Part shown: in pieces, positions 56,237 to 63,201 of the stretch
Layout of the letters: each line of letters opens with the position of its first letter
How positions within the stretch are numbered: the stretch's first letter is position 1
Assembly: GCA_903899965.1 (NCBI GenBank)
Contig: CAIULB010000028.1
Coordinates: 1 to 64,000 of the forward strand
Direction of reading: 5' to 3'
Length of the DNA stretch: 64,000 bases
Origin: an uncultured Methylophilaceae bacterium
GTDB lineage: Bacteria > Pseudomonadota > Gammaproteobacteria > Burkholderiales > Methylophilaceae
Position numbers and translations under genes: made by a program
Notes under the pieces: model-generated
What the model was told of the DNA's origin: nothing
Seen by the model: the letters and a program-made list of their open reading frames with translations, nothing else
Database searches by the model: none

Positions 56237-56617
56237 TTACTCTTTATTCAGTGATCTTAACCAAGCCGCTAACTCTACTTCAGTTTTTTGATCGGTGGCT
56301 ACTTGAATAATCCAATCCCCAAGTGATAGATCAGAAAACTTCATTTTAATATTATTGAGAGATAGGGCTAGAAACAGAACGGTTGCCGCAGTTCGCTTGT
56401 TTGCATCATTGAAGCAGTGGCCTTTTGCGATAAATGTTGCGTAGCAGGCAGCTAAATCATAAGCGTCAGCGATAAATCCGTACTGTAAGCGATTGTGTAC
56501 CGGCTCTAGGACGGCTTCTAAAGACTTATCTTTAGCGAGCCCTTGCAGTTCATTGGGTCCAATAATCCGATCATGCAACTTGATAACGTGTGTAGTTTCT
56601 ATAATCACGTACTGCAT
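56237..56617 (-). CDS. doc: Doc-type toxin (Fic/Doc family)
   Basis: 126 residues. The Fic/Doc motif is HCFNDANKRTA (67-77), with the catalytic His67 and the ANKRT loop; it has Cys68 where Doc proteins often have Pro or Ile. Doc phosphorylates elongation factor EF-Tu and stops translation. The N-terminal pattern TTHVIKLHDRIIG is also family-like. It lies two bases after the antitoxin gene, the classic phd-doc order. Confidence 0.92.
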   Translation of the reverse strand: MQYVIIETTHVIKLHDRIIGPNELQGLAKDKSLEAVLEPVHNRLQYGFIADAYDLAACYATFIAKGHCFNDANKRTAATVLFLALSLNNIKMKFSDLSLGDWIIQVATDQKTEVELAAWLRSLNKE

Positions 56618-56619
56618 GA

Positions 56620-56868
56620 CTATTTATCTTTCAGATATTCAAGGACGTGATCTATTTGACCCAATTCATTCTTGATGAAGTCATCTATTTGAGTGTTTGA
56701 CGCATTGATGATCTCAATTTCGGAGACGGCGCTCTTAGGCACGAAGTAACCAATCGCCTCGTTGCGATTAAGGATGGCGACCGGTTGGTTGCCTGCTTTA
56801 GCGATTACTTTGTTGGGCTCACGAAGTTCGGTGAGGGATGCGGTGAGCGAACTTAATAACACTTCCAT
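56620..56868 (-). CDS. phd: Phd/YefM-family antitoxin
   Basis: 82 residues. The N-terminal DNA-binding half (LLSSLTASLTELREPNKVIA to PVAILNRNEAIGYFVP) fits Phd; the C-terminal helix (IDDFIKNELGQ) should wrap and block Doc. The ATG at 56868 has a GGGG site. The promoter region (56869-56965) holds repeats described separately that may be the autoregulatory operators. Confidence 0.9.
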   Translation of the reverse strand: MEVLLSSLTASLTELREPNKVIAKAGNQPVAILNRNEAIGYFVPKSAVSEIEIINASNTQIDDFIKNELGQIDHVLEYLKDK

Positions 56869-56887
56869 TTTTTTCCCCTTATTTAGA

Positions 56888-56937
56888 TATACATTTAAAT
56901 ATACACTAAAATTAAGTGTGTGAATAGCATCACACTT
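56888..56937. promoter_or_regulatory. Repeats upstream of phd (putative operators)
   Basis: ATATAC occurs twice (56888-56893 and 56900-56905) in an AT-rich direct repeat, and AAGTGTG (56914-56920) with CACACTT (56931-56937) is a perfect inverted repeat with a 10-base spacer. Both lie between phd and the O-antigen ligase gene, where Phd autoregulation would act. The hairpin could also be a weak terminator of the ligase gene. Confidence 0.45.
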
Positions 56938-56965
56938 GGAGTCTGATAAATGGTATTAGCGTGCG

Positions 56966-58186
56966 TTAAGCCGTTTCTTGTGACCTGGTGTAGCTGAGGT
57001 AGAGACCTAGTAACAGACAGGCTAGGATGCCGTGCTCGTGGTGGAAGGTGGTGTTCACGAAGCCGATCCCGAAGGTGGCCACCCAGGCGCTGAGCGATCC
57101 CGCCCAGAGGTAGGTCGCCTGGGGGCTGAGTCTGGTGAGCCTGAAGGTTTTGACGAGGTGCCTAAGCCACGCGAGCATCAGGATGAGTGTCATGCCAAGT
57201 CCCACCAGGCCACGTTCAACCAGTGCGGTGAGGTAGAGGTTGTGGGAGTGGCCAACGGAGAGTAGATACTTGTCGGGGTTAAAGACCTCGTGACGCCTCT
57301 CAACCGACGCCTTCAGGTCCTCCAATTTAATCGACCCCCAGTTGCTCATACCGATACCGAGCAAGGGTGAAAAGTGGGCTGCTTCGAACGAGACGTTCCA
57401 AACTAAGTCTCGGGATGCGAGCACGTTGTTATTTTTTTCGTTGGCGATTTGTTTTTGTACCACACCCGTTTGCAGGATTAATGTGAGGGCTGCGACAAGA
57501 AGGAGCGTGCTAAGGGTGAGTGACTTTACGAGCCGGCCTCGGCTGATAGCGAGAATAATCATTAGTGCGAGGATAAACCCGATACCAACCGCCCCTCTTG
57601 ACTGCCCGATGATGAGGCTTGTAAGGAAGCCGATGCTAAGCGCCGCCAATGCGAGACGTTTTAAGTTGTTGCTGGTCCTGTCGTATGATAGAAGCCAGCC
57701 CAGCGTCGCCCCGAAGATCATCACGAGGTAGATCGCCGAGTGGTTGACGTGGCCGACGGAGTGCAGCTGCAGGTCGGTCTTGGCGTGCGTAACAAATAGT
57801 TGCCAGAGCCCAAAGCCTAGAGGTGGGATGGCGCCGAGAACGATCGCTTTAAAGAAGATAGACAATTCCTCCTTGCCGTATTGCCCCCTAGATACCATCC
57901 ATCCTGTGCCTATCATGGTGACCAGCACGTTAAAGCCCTTCCATTCCCCATGGTGCGGCATGCCGGCAAACAGGGTGCTTAATAGCGCCGTTCCCAACGT
58001 TAGGGCGAAGATGCTATCCCAGATGTCCCAGTTAAGCCTCTGTGGGTTGCCAAGCTGCCTTGCTATCGCCACCAACACAAAGAAGACCAGGAAGATGTTC
58101 TTGGGCGCCTCCAGGCTGGGGAGGCTTAGGATCATCAGGCTTAGGAGGAAGATCTCGATGTTCTTAAGAAACTTTTGTGATGGCAT
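56966..58186 (-). CDS. O-antigen ligase/polymerase family membrane protein
   Basis: 406 residues with about eleven membrane helices and one large periplasmic loop containing GIGMSNWGSIKLEDLK and VGHSHNLYLTALVERG. This is the Wzy_C/O-antigen ligase (WaaL, PilO/TfpO-like) pattern; the loop His (SHNLYLT) is the characteristic residue. It could attach O-antigen to lipid A core, polymerise repeat units or glycosylate pilins; sequence alone does not decide. It is divergent from rfbB, which suits a surface polysaccharide locus. The gene is G+C rich compared with the first 50 kb. Confidence 0.87.
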   Translation of the reverse strand: MPSQKFLKNIEIFLLSLMILSLPSLEAPKNIFLVFFVLVAIARQLGNPQRLNWDIWDSIFALTLGTALLSTLFAGMPHHGEWKGFNVLVTMIGTGWMVSRGQYGKEELSIFFKAIVLGAIPPLGFGLWQLFVTHAKTDLQLHSVGHVNHSAIYLVMIFGATLGWLLSYDRTSNNLKRLALAALSIGFLTSLIIGQSRGAVGIGFILALMIILAISRGRLVKSLTLSTLLLVAALTLILQTGVVQKQIANEKNNNVLASRDLVWNVSFEAAHFSPLLGIGMSNWGSIKLEDLKASVERRHEVFNPDKYLLSVGHSHNLYLTALVERGLVGLGMTLILMLAWLRHLVKTFRLTRLSPQATYLWAGSLSAWVATFGIGFVNTTFHHEHGILACLLLGLYLSYTRSQETA

Positions 58187-58226
58187 GGGGTGCCCTATAA
58201 ATTTGGTGAGGTGAGTGCAATCTGCA

Positions 58227-58235
58227 TGCTAGAAT
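58227..58235 (+). promoter_or_regulatory. Candidate extended -10 promoter for rfbB
   Basis: TGCTAGAAT has TG one base before TAGAAT (58230-58235). No well-spaced -35 was found (the nearest, TTGGTG, is 21 bases away), so only the extended -10 supports it. It is 28 bases before the rfbB ATG. Confidence 0.35.
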
Positions 58236-58262
58236 TGTAGCGTTATTTGACGGGGGTAGTCC

Positions 58263-59318
58263 ATGATTTTGGTGACGGGTGGTGCAGGTTTTATTGGGTC
58301 AAACTTTGTGCTGGATTGGCTCGCTGTGGGTGATGAGCCCATAGTCAACCTTGACCTACTGACCTACGCTGGCAACCTGGAGAACCTCTCCTCAATAGAC
58401 GATGATCCAAGGCACACTTTCGTGCGGGGGGATATTGGCGACAGTAAGCTCGTCGCAGAACTCCTCCATAAATACACGCCACGTGCGGTCATTAACTTTG
58501 CGGCAGAGAGCCATGTCGATCGTTCGATCCATAGCCCCGAGGACTTTATCCAGACCAACGTGGTGGGTACGTTTCATTTCCTCGAATCTGTTCGGGCTTA
58601 TTGGTCTGCACTTGATGATCAATCTAAGTCAGGCTTCCGCTTTTTGCATGTGTCGACCGATGAGGTGTATGGCACCCTGGGTGACAAGGATCCTGCTTTC
58701 ACTGAGACGACCCCGTACGCGCCCAACAGTCCGTACTCGGCATCCAAGGCGGCGTCTGATCATCTAGTCCGCGCCTATCACCACACCTATGGCCTGCCAG
58801 TCTTGACGACGAATTGTTCTAACAACTACGGCCCATACCACTTTCCAGAGAAGTTAATCCCCCTCTGCCTGTTAAATGCCATGGCCGGTAAGCCGCTCCC
58901 AATCTACGGTGACGGGCAGCAGGTGAGGGACTGGCTCTTTGTGAAGGACCACTGCAGCGCCATCCGTTCTGTATTATCTGATGGTCGTGTTGGGGAGACC
59001 TACAACGTAGGTGGTTGGAACGAGAAGGCTAACCTGGACGTAGTGAACACACTCTGCGAGATCTTGGATAAATTGAAACCGCGAGCAGATGGTGTAAGCT
59101 ATAAGGCGCAGATCACCTTCGTCAAGGACAGGCCCGGGCACGACAGGCGCTACGCGATCGATGCGACAAAGATCGAGCGTGAGCTCGGCTGGAAGCCTCA
59201 GGAGACCTTCGAGACGGGGATCGCCAAGACGGTGGCGTGGTACCTGGAGAACCAGCCATGGGTCTCTAATGTGGTGAGCGGCGAGTATCGTCAGTGGCTT
59301 AATAAACAGTACAGCTAA
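58263..59318 (+). CDS. rfbB: dTDP-glucose 4,6-dehydratase
   Basis: 351 residues of the extended SDR family. The NAD loop is [10 protein letters not shown] (7-16), the active-site STDEVYG is near residue 135, and the Tyr/Lys pair is in [16 protein letters not shown]. It converts dTDP-glucose to the 4-keto-6-deoxy sugar, second step to dTDP-L-rhamnose. It starts the co-directional rhamnose run. Codon use is unlike the window's first half (AGG arginines such as in VRDWLF and RPGHDRR). Confidence 0.96.
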   Translation: MILVTGGAGFIGSNFVLDWLAVGDEPIVNLDLLTYAGNLENLSSIDDDPRHTFVRGDIGDSKLVAELLHKYTPRAVINFAAESHVDRSIHSPEDFIQTNVVGTFHFLESVRAYWSALDDQSKSGFRFLHVSTDEVYGTLGDKDPAFTETTPYAPNSPYSASKAASDHLVRAYHHTYGLPVLTTNCSNNYGPYHFPEKLIPLCLLNAMAGKPLPIYGDGQQVRDWLFVKDHCSAIRSVLSDGRVGETYNVGGWNEKANLDVVNTLCEILDKLKPRADGVSYKAQITFVKDRPGHDRRYAIDATKIERELGWKPQETFETGIAKTVAWYLENQPWVSNVVSGEYRQWLNKQYS

Positions 59319-59327
59319 GGTTTTTTT

Positions 59328-60230
59328 ATGAAGATTCTTGTGACGGGAAAGAACGGCCAGGTTGGCCATGAACTCATGCGCAGCCTGGCCCACTTGGGTC
59401 AGTTGGTTGGTGTGGACGTGAAGGAGTGCGACCTCGCGCAGTCTGCGGCGATTGATGCACTTTTGGAGCGCGTGAAGCCTGACATTATTGTGAATCCTGC
59501 GGCCTATACGGAGGTCGACAAGGCAGAGTCGCAGCCGACCATCGCGCACGCGGTTAACGCCCAGGCACCCAAGCTCCTAGCCCGCTACGCGGCGAGGCAT
59601 AACATCCCGATCATCCACTTCTCGACGGACTACGTCTTCGATGGCAAGAAGGAGGGTCCCTACGTCGAGGATGACGAGGCTAACCCGAAGTCTGTTTACG
59701 GTAAGACCAAGTGGCTCGGTGAGGAGTCTGTAAGAAAGTTGGCGGCCAAACATATTATTATTAGGACCAGCTGGGTCTTCGGTAGCCACGGCGTGAACTT
59801 CCTGAAGACCATGCTTAAGTTAGCCTCCGAGCGAGATAAGCTGAGCGTGGTGTCAGACCAGTTTGGGGCACCCACCTCGGCACGACTGCTCGCGGACGCC
59901 GTTGCCCAGATCGTGACCGAGCTCGGTGAGCCTGGATCCTACCGTAAGTATGGGACGTATAATGTTGCCGCACGCGGTGAGACCAGTTGGCACGGCTACG
60001 CGCAGGTGGTTGTGGAGAAGGCGATTAAGCATGGTATGGCTGTCAAGATTAATCCCAAGGAAATCAAACCAATCTCGAGTAAGGAGTACCCAATGCTGAC
60101 ACCGCGGCCTGCTAATTCGAGGCTCGACACCACCAAGGTGAGTACGGTGTTCTCCGTGAGCCTCCACAAGTGGCAGGACGAGGTGGAGAAGGTTATTCAG
60201 GAGATTGCGAAGGAAAAGGTAGCCACTTAA
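59328..60230 (+). CDS. rfbD: dTDP-4-dehydrorhamnose reductase
   Basis: 300 residues. The NAD(P) loop GKNGQVGHEL is at 7-16, the Tyr-Lys pair is in YGKTKWLGE and VNPAAYTEVDKAE is the second signature. It makes dTDP-L-rhamnose, the last step. A GTTTTTTT stretch precedes the ATG and no strong site is visible. The following 92-base gap contains the mazEF-like operators, so the rhamnose run is interrupted here. Confidence 0.96.
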   Translation: MKILVTGKNGQVGHELMRSLAHLGQLVGVDVKECDLAQSAAIDALLERVKPDIIVNPAAYTEVDKAESQPTIAHAVNAQAPKLLARYAARHNIPIIHFSTDYVFDGKKEGPYVEDDEANPKSVYGKTKWLGEESVRKLAAKHIIIRTSWVFGSHGVNFLKTMLKLASERDKLSVVSDQFGAPTSARLLADAVAQIVTELGEPGSYRKYGTYNVAARGETSWHGYAQVVVEKAIKHGMAVKINPKEIKPISSKEYPMLTPRPANSRLDTTKVSTVFSVSLHKWQDEVEKVIQEIAKEKVAT

Positions 60231-60261
60231 AATTCTTAAGTATCGCCCGCTGAAATATGTT

Positions 60262-60305
60262 GCATGTAACAGGCCGGTTCATGTTAACATGTTTCATGTA
60301 ACATG
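60262..60305 (+). promoter_or_regulatory. Triple CATGT(T)AACA repeats: putative mazEF-like operator
   Basis: Three copies: CATGTAACA (60263-60271), CATGTTAACATG (60280-60291, perfect palindrome) and CATGTAACATG (60295-60305, perfect palindrome about a central A). Copies start 17 and 15 bases apart and are just upstream of the antitoxin ATG (60323), the typical place for toxin-antitoxin autoregulation. Confidence 0.7.
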
Positions 60306-60322
60306 TTTTATGGAAAAACATC

Positions 60323-60532
60323 ATGAGAGAAAATACAACAGTTCGCGTGCAGAAGCACAGGACCACATTGCGTTCGATGGGGATGCGGCCGATACAGATC
60401 TGGGTGCCCGATACGCGTTTGCCGTCGTTTGCAGCCGAGAGTAAGCGCCAGTCCCTGTTAGCTGCCGCCGCTGACGTTAAGGATCAGTCGCTGATGGGTT
60501 TCTTGGATGACGCATTGGCGGACATCCTCTAG
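60323..60532 (+). CDS. Antitoxin, MazE-like (DUF3018 type)
   Basis: 69 residues. The central RSMGMRPIQIWVPDTRLPSF motif is the hallmark of DUF3018 antitoxins that accompany MazF-type toxins. The C-terminal half (LMGFLDDALADIL) should hold the toxin-binding helix. The stop overlaps the toxin's GTG start by one base. The CATGTAACA repeats upstream are the likely binding site of the antitoxin or the complex. Confidence 0.87.
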   Translation: MRENTTVRVQKHRTTLRSMGMRPIQIWVPDTRLPSFAAESKRQSLLAAAADVKDQSLMGFLDDALADIL

Positions 60533-60861
60533 TGCTCAAGCGGGGCAATATCGTATCGATTGTGGTTCAGGGGGGCTTTGGTAAGCCAAGGCCCGCACTG
60601 TTAATACAATCGGATATGTTTAATGAGGCCCACGCAACGCTTTCTGTGCTGTTGATCTCAAGTGAGTTGATCGACGCACCATTATTCAGGTTGAGTATCG
60701 AGCCGAATCAAGTTAACGGCTTGACGCAGCCAAGTCAGATCCAGGTGGACAAGGTGATGACGGTTCGTAGGGACAGGGTGGGCCAATTAATTGGCAGCGT
60801 CGACGATGCGATGATGGTGAGAGTGAATCGTGCCTTGGCGCTCTGGACGGGATTGGCCTAA
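60532..60861 (+). CDS. MazF-family toxin (type II PemK-like endoribonuclease)
   Basis: 109 residues with GTG start at 60532, overlapping the antitoxin stop. The N-terminus [27 protein letters not shown] is the PemK/MazF opening and [18 protein letters not shown] the C-terminal signature. Members cut mRNA at specific short sites. The specificity is unknown here. The module lies inside the rhamnose gene run between rfbD and rfbA; its stop is 13 bases before rfbA. Confidence 0.9.
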   Translation: MLKRGNIVSIVVQGGFGKPRPALLIQSDMFNEAHATLSVLLISSELIDAPLFRLSIEPNQVNGLTQPSQIQVDKVMTVRRDRVGQLIGSVDDAMMVRVNRALALWTGLA

Positions 60862-60874
60862 CAAGGCCTTTAAT

Positions 60875-61774
60875 ATGGCGATGAACATGAAAAAAAATCG
60901 TAAGGGGATCATCCTCGCCGGGGGCTCTGGTACCAGGCTCTATCCTGCAACGCTAGCGGTCTCCAAGCAGCTGCTCCCTGTCTTTGATAAGCCGATGATC
61001 TACTACCCGCTGTCGACCCTTATGCTTGCAGGCATTCGCGACATCCTGGTGATCTCGACGCCGCAGGATACGCCGCGCTTTGCGCAGCTATTGGGTGACG
61101 GCAGTCAGTGGGGTCTTAATATTTCCTACGAGGTCCAGGCAAGCCCAGATGGTTTGGCGCAGGCCTTTATCATCGGTGAAAAATTCATCGGTAACAACCT
61201 CTCTGCACTGGTGCTTGGTGACAATATTTTCTACGGTCACGATTTCCACCACCTGCTCGCAAACGCGAAGGCTAAGGAGGAGGGCGCCTCGGTCTTTGCT
61301 TATCACGTGCAGGACCCAGAGCGATATGGCGTGGTTGAGTTTGATCAAGATAACAAGGCGGTTAGCCTTGAAGAAAAACCCACCCAACCCAAGTCAAATT
61401 ATGCTGTTACCGGGCTCTACTTCTATGACTCGGATGTTGTCGAGATCACCAAGGGGCTCAAGCCGTCTAAGCGTGGTGAGCTGGAGATCACGGACCTGAA
61501 TCGCGTTTACTTAGAACAGGGAAGGCTTGATGTTGAGATCATGGGGCGCGGCTACGCATGGCTCGATACCGGGACGCACGAGTCCCTGCTCGAGGCGGGT
61601 CAGTTCATTGCGACCATCGAGAATCGTCAGGGGCTCAAGGTCGCCTGCCCGGAGGAGATCGCCTACCGCCAGGCATGGATCAACGCCGAGCAGTTGCAAA
61701 AGTTAGCCGAGCCGCTCGCCAAGAACGGCTACGGCCAGTACCTACAGAACATCCTAAAAGAAAAGATCTTCTAA
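60875..61774 (+). CDS. rfbA: Glucose-1-phosphate thymidylyltransferase
   Basis: 299 residues from ATG 60875 (ATG at 60881 and 60887 are alternatives). The nucleotidyltransferase signature [13 protein letters not shown] is followed by [21 protein letters not shown] and [12 protein letters not shown]. It activates glucose-1-phosphate to dTDP-glucose, first step to rhamnose. It directly follows the toxin gene and is joined to rfbC by a TAATG overlap. Confidence 0.96.
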   Translation: MAMNMKKNRKGIILAGGSGTRLYPATLAVSKQLLPVFDKPMIYYPLSTLMLAGIRDILVISTPQDTPRFAQLLGDGSQWGLNISYEVQASPDGLAQAFIIGEKFIGNNLSALVLGDNIFYGHDFHHLLANAKAKEEGASVFAYHVQDPERYGVVEFDQDNKAVSLEEKPTQPKSNYAVTGLYFYDSDVVEITKGLKPSKRGELEITDLNRVYLEQGRLDVEIMGRGYAWLDTGTHESLLEAGQFIATIENRQGLKVACPEEIAYRQAWINAEQLQKLAEPLAKNGYGQYLQNILKEKIF

Positions 61775-62316
61775 TGAAGGCAACCCCGCTCGCAATTAAT
61801 GACGTCTTCTTAATCGAGCCCCAGGTCTTTGGGGACGATAGGGGCTTCTTCTTCGAGAGCTTTAACCACGCCAGGTTTGAGGCGGCGGTTGGTTGTCAGG
61901 TGAAGTTTGTGCAGGACAACCACTCCAAGTCCGCCAGGGGTGTGCTGCGCGGCCTGCACTTCCAGGACCCAAATCCCCAGGGCAAGCTGGTTCGGGTGAC
62001 GCAGGGCGAGGTCTTTGATGTTGCGGTAGATATTCGTAAAGACTCCCCAACCTTTGGTCGCTGGGTAGGCGAGACACTCTCGGCCGAGAACAAGAGGCAG
62101 CTGTGGATCCCGGAGGGCTTGGCGCATGGATTCTTGGTGCTCTCTGACACGGCCGAGTTCCTGTACAAGACAACGGACTACTATGCGCCAGAATTTGAGC
62201 ATTGTATTCGCTGGGATGACCCAACGCTTGCGATCAAGTGGCCGCTTGATGGAGCGCCCACACTGTCATCAAAGGATCAAGATGGGATGCTATTTTCTGA
62301 GATGTTTAACGTTTAA
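61774..62316 (+). CDS. rfbC: dTDP-4-dehydrorhamnose 3,5-epimerase
   Basis: 180 residues, normal length. The cupin fold has FVQDNHSKSARGVLRGLHFQ (catalytic His) and WIPEGLAHGFLVLSD. It epimerises the 4-keto sugar before reduction by RfbD. The start overlaps the rfbA stop. AGG arginines are common (for example in DRGFF, SARGV and NKRQL). The end of the rhamnose run is followed 12 bases on by the SYLF gene. Confidence 0.97.
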   Translation: MKATPLAINDVFLIEPQVFGDDRGFFFESFNHARFEAAVGCQVKFVQDNHSKSARGVLRGLHFQDPNPQGKLVRVTQGEVFDVAVDIRKDSPTFGRWVGETLSAENKRQLWIPEGLAHGFLVLSDTAEFLYKTTDYYAPEFEHCIRWDDPTLAIKWPLDGAPTLSSKDQDGMLFSEMFNV

Positions 62317-62328
62317 GGATGTTGAGAG

Positions 62329-62871
62329 ATGAAGTTAAGTAAAATTTTTAGTGTTATGTTTTTATTCGTTTTATTGACATCAAATGCTGTCCAAGCTGCC
62401 TCCAAGGCCGAGATAGATACCGACGTCCAGTTCGCATTGACGGCATTTTATAATTTAAGTCCTGGCAACAAGGAGCTCGCCGCCAAGGCGGCCGGCATCC
62501 TCGTGTTCCCCAGCATCATGAAGGCGGGCTTCTTGGTGGGCGGCGACTACGGCGAGGGTGTGCTCCAGGTAGACGGAAAGACGGTCGACTACTACTCAAC
62601 CGCCGCGATCTCTTTTGGTTTGCAGATCGGGGCGCAGTCGCGCAGTGAGGTGATTTTGTTTATGGACAAGGACGCACTCGAGAACTTCCGCCTGCACGAC
62701 GGCTGGGCGGCCGGGATCGATGGCAGTGTGGCCGTCATCGATAGCGGCGCCGGTAAGGGGGTCGACACCGAGACCTTCAAGGACCCCGTCATCGCCGTCA
62801 TCTTCTCGAACAAGGGCCTGATGGGGAACCTCTCGCTCGAGGGTTCAAAGTTCTCCAAGATCTATCGTTAG
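62329..62871 (+). CDS. SYLF (YSC84)-domain secreted protein
   Basis: 180 residues. A signal peptide (about 1-24, ending QAA) precedes the SYLF domain (AAKAAGILVFPSIMKAGFLVGG, YYSTAAISFGLQIGAQSR and the C-terminal GNLSLEGSKFSKI). SYLF domains bind lipids or phosphoinositides in eukaryotes; the bacterial role is unknown. The first ~75 bases are AT-rich, the rest is very G+C rich, which suggests a mosaic gene. It lies right after rfbC on the same strand and is followed by a long palindrome. Confidence 0.82.
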   Translation: MKLSKIFSVMFLFVLLTSNAVQAASKAEIDTDVQFALTAFYNLSPGNKELAAKAAGILVFPSIMKAGFLVGGDYGEGVLQVDGKTVDYYSTAAISFGLQIGAQSRSEVILFMDKDALENFRLHDGWAAGIDGSVAVIDSGAGKGVDTETFKDPVIAVIFSNKGLMGNLSLEGSKFSKIYR

Positions 62872-62893
62872 GCTAGCTGGCGTCTCCCTTATG

Positions 62894-62921
62894 GCGATGG
62901 TTATATCGATATAACCATCGC
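62894..62921. terminator. Perfect 28-base palindrome after the SYLF gene
   Basis: The stretch equals its own reverse complement, with GCGATGG/CCATCGC arms and an AT-rich centre TATATCGATATA. It begins 23 bases after the SYLF stop and is followed by TTATTTATG, a poor T-tract. Terminator or protein site both fit. Confidence 0.55.
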
Positions 62922-62966
62922 TTATTTATGTAATATATTTCTGCGTGCTATCCTTATACTGATTAA

Positions 62967-62994
62967 GAGCTAGAGCTAGAGCTAGAGCTAGAGC
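62967..62994 (+). repeat. GAGCTA hexanucleotide tandem repeat
   Basis: Four perfect copies of GAGCTA plus a partial GAGC, 28 bases in all. It is non-coding, between the SYLF gene and manC. Hexamer runs of this kind can change length by slippage. Confidence 0.9.
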
Positions 62995-63001
62995 GCGACT
63001 G

Positions 63002-63073
63002 CTTTTGACCATCATAACCAGGAATTTCTCCTTACCATAGGGATGGTTTTTATAATATAATGGTTATCAAAAG
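63002..63073. other. Nested inverted repeats in the SYLF-manC gap
   Basis: CTTTTG (63002-63007) pairs with CAAAAG (63068-63073); ATAACCA (63014-63020) pairs with TGGTTAT (63061-63067); ACCAT (63034-63038) pairs with ATGGT (63043-63047), the last followed by TTTTTATAAT. The rest of the 330-base gap (62872-63201) holds the palindrome, the hexamer repeat, a small CGCTA/TAGCG hairpin (63096-63113) and no convincing gene; a 62-codon frame at 63164 overlaps manC out of frame and is not supported. Confidence 0.45.
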
Positions 63074-63201
63074 TAAGATCTATTTTAATTTGGTTCGCTA
63101 GGAGGTGTTAGCGGGCCTGGTTTAACGAAATTATTATAAAAAACTGGGCGTACAGAGCCCTTTATGACAAGTGCTTACTGGTCTGAACACTATATAAATT
63201 T

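Noticed and set aside
58974-59549. Open frame of 191 codons on the minus strand, opposite rfbB and rfbD
   Set aside because: It crosses the end of one real gene and the start of another, has no family similarity that I recognise, and fits the long antisense frames expected in G+C-rich coding DNA.
62872-63201. JUMPstart/ops (RfaH) element ahead of the polysaccharide genes
   Set aside because: GGCGGTAGC and related ops cores were not found in this gap or ahead of rfbB.
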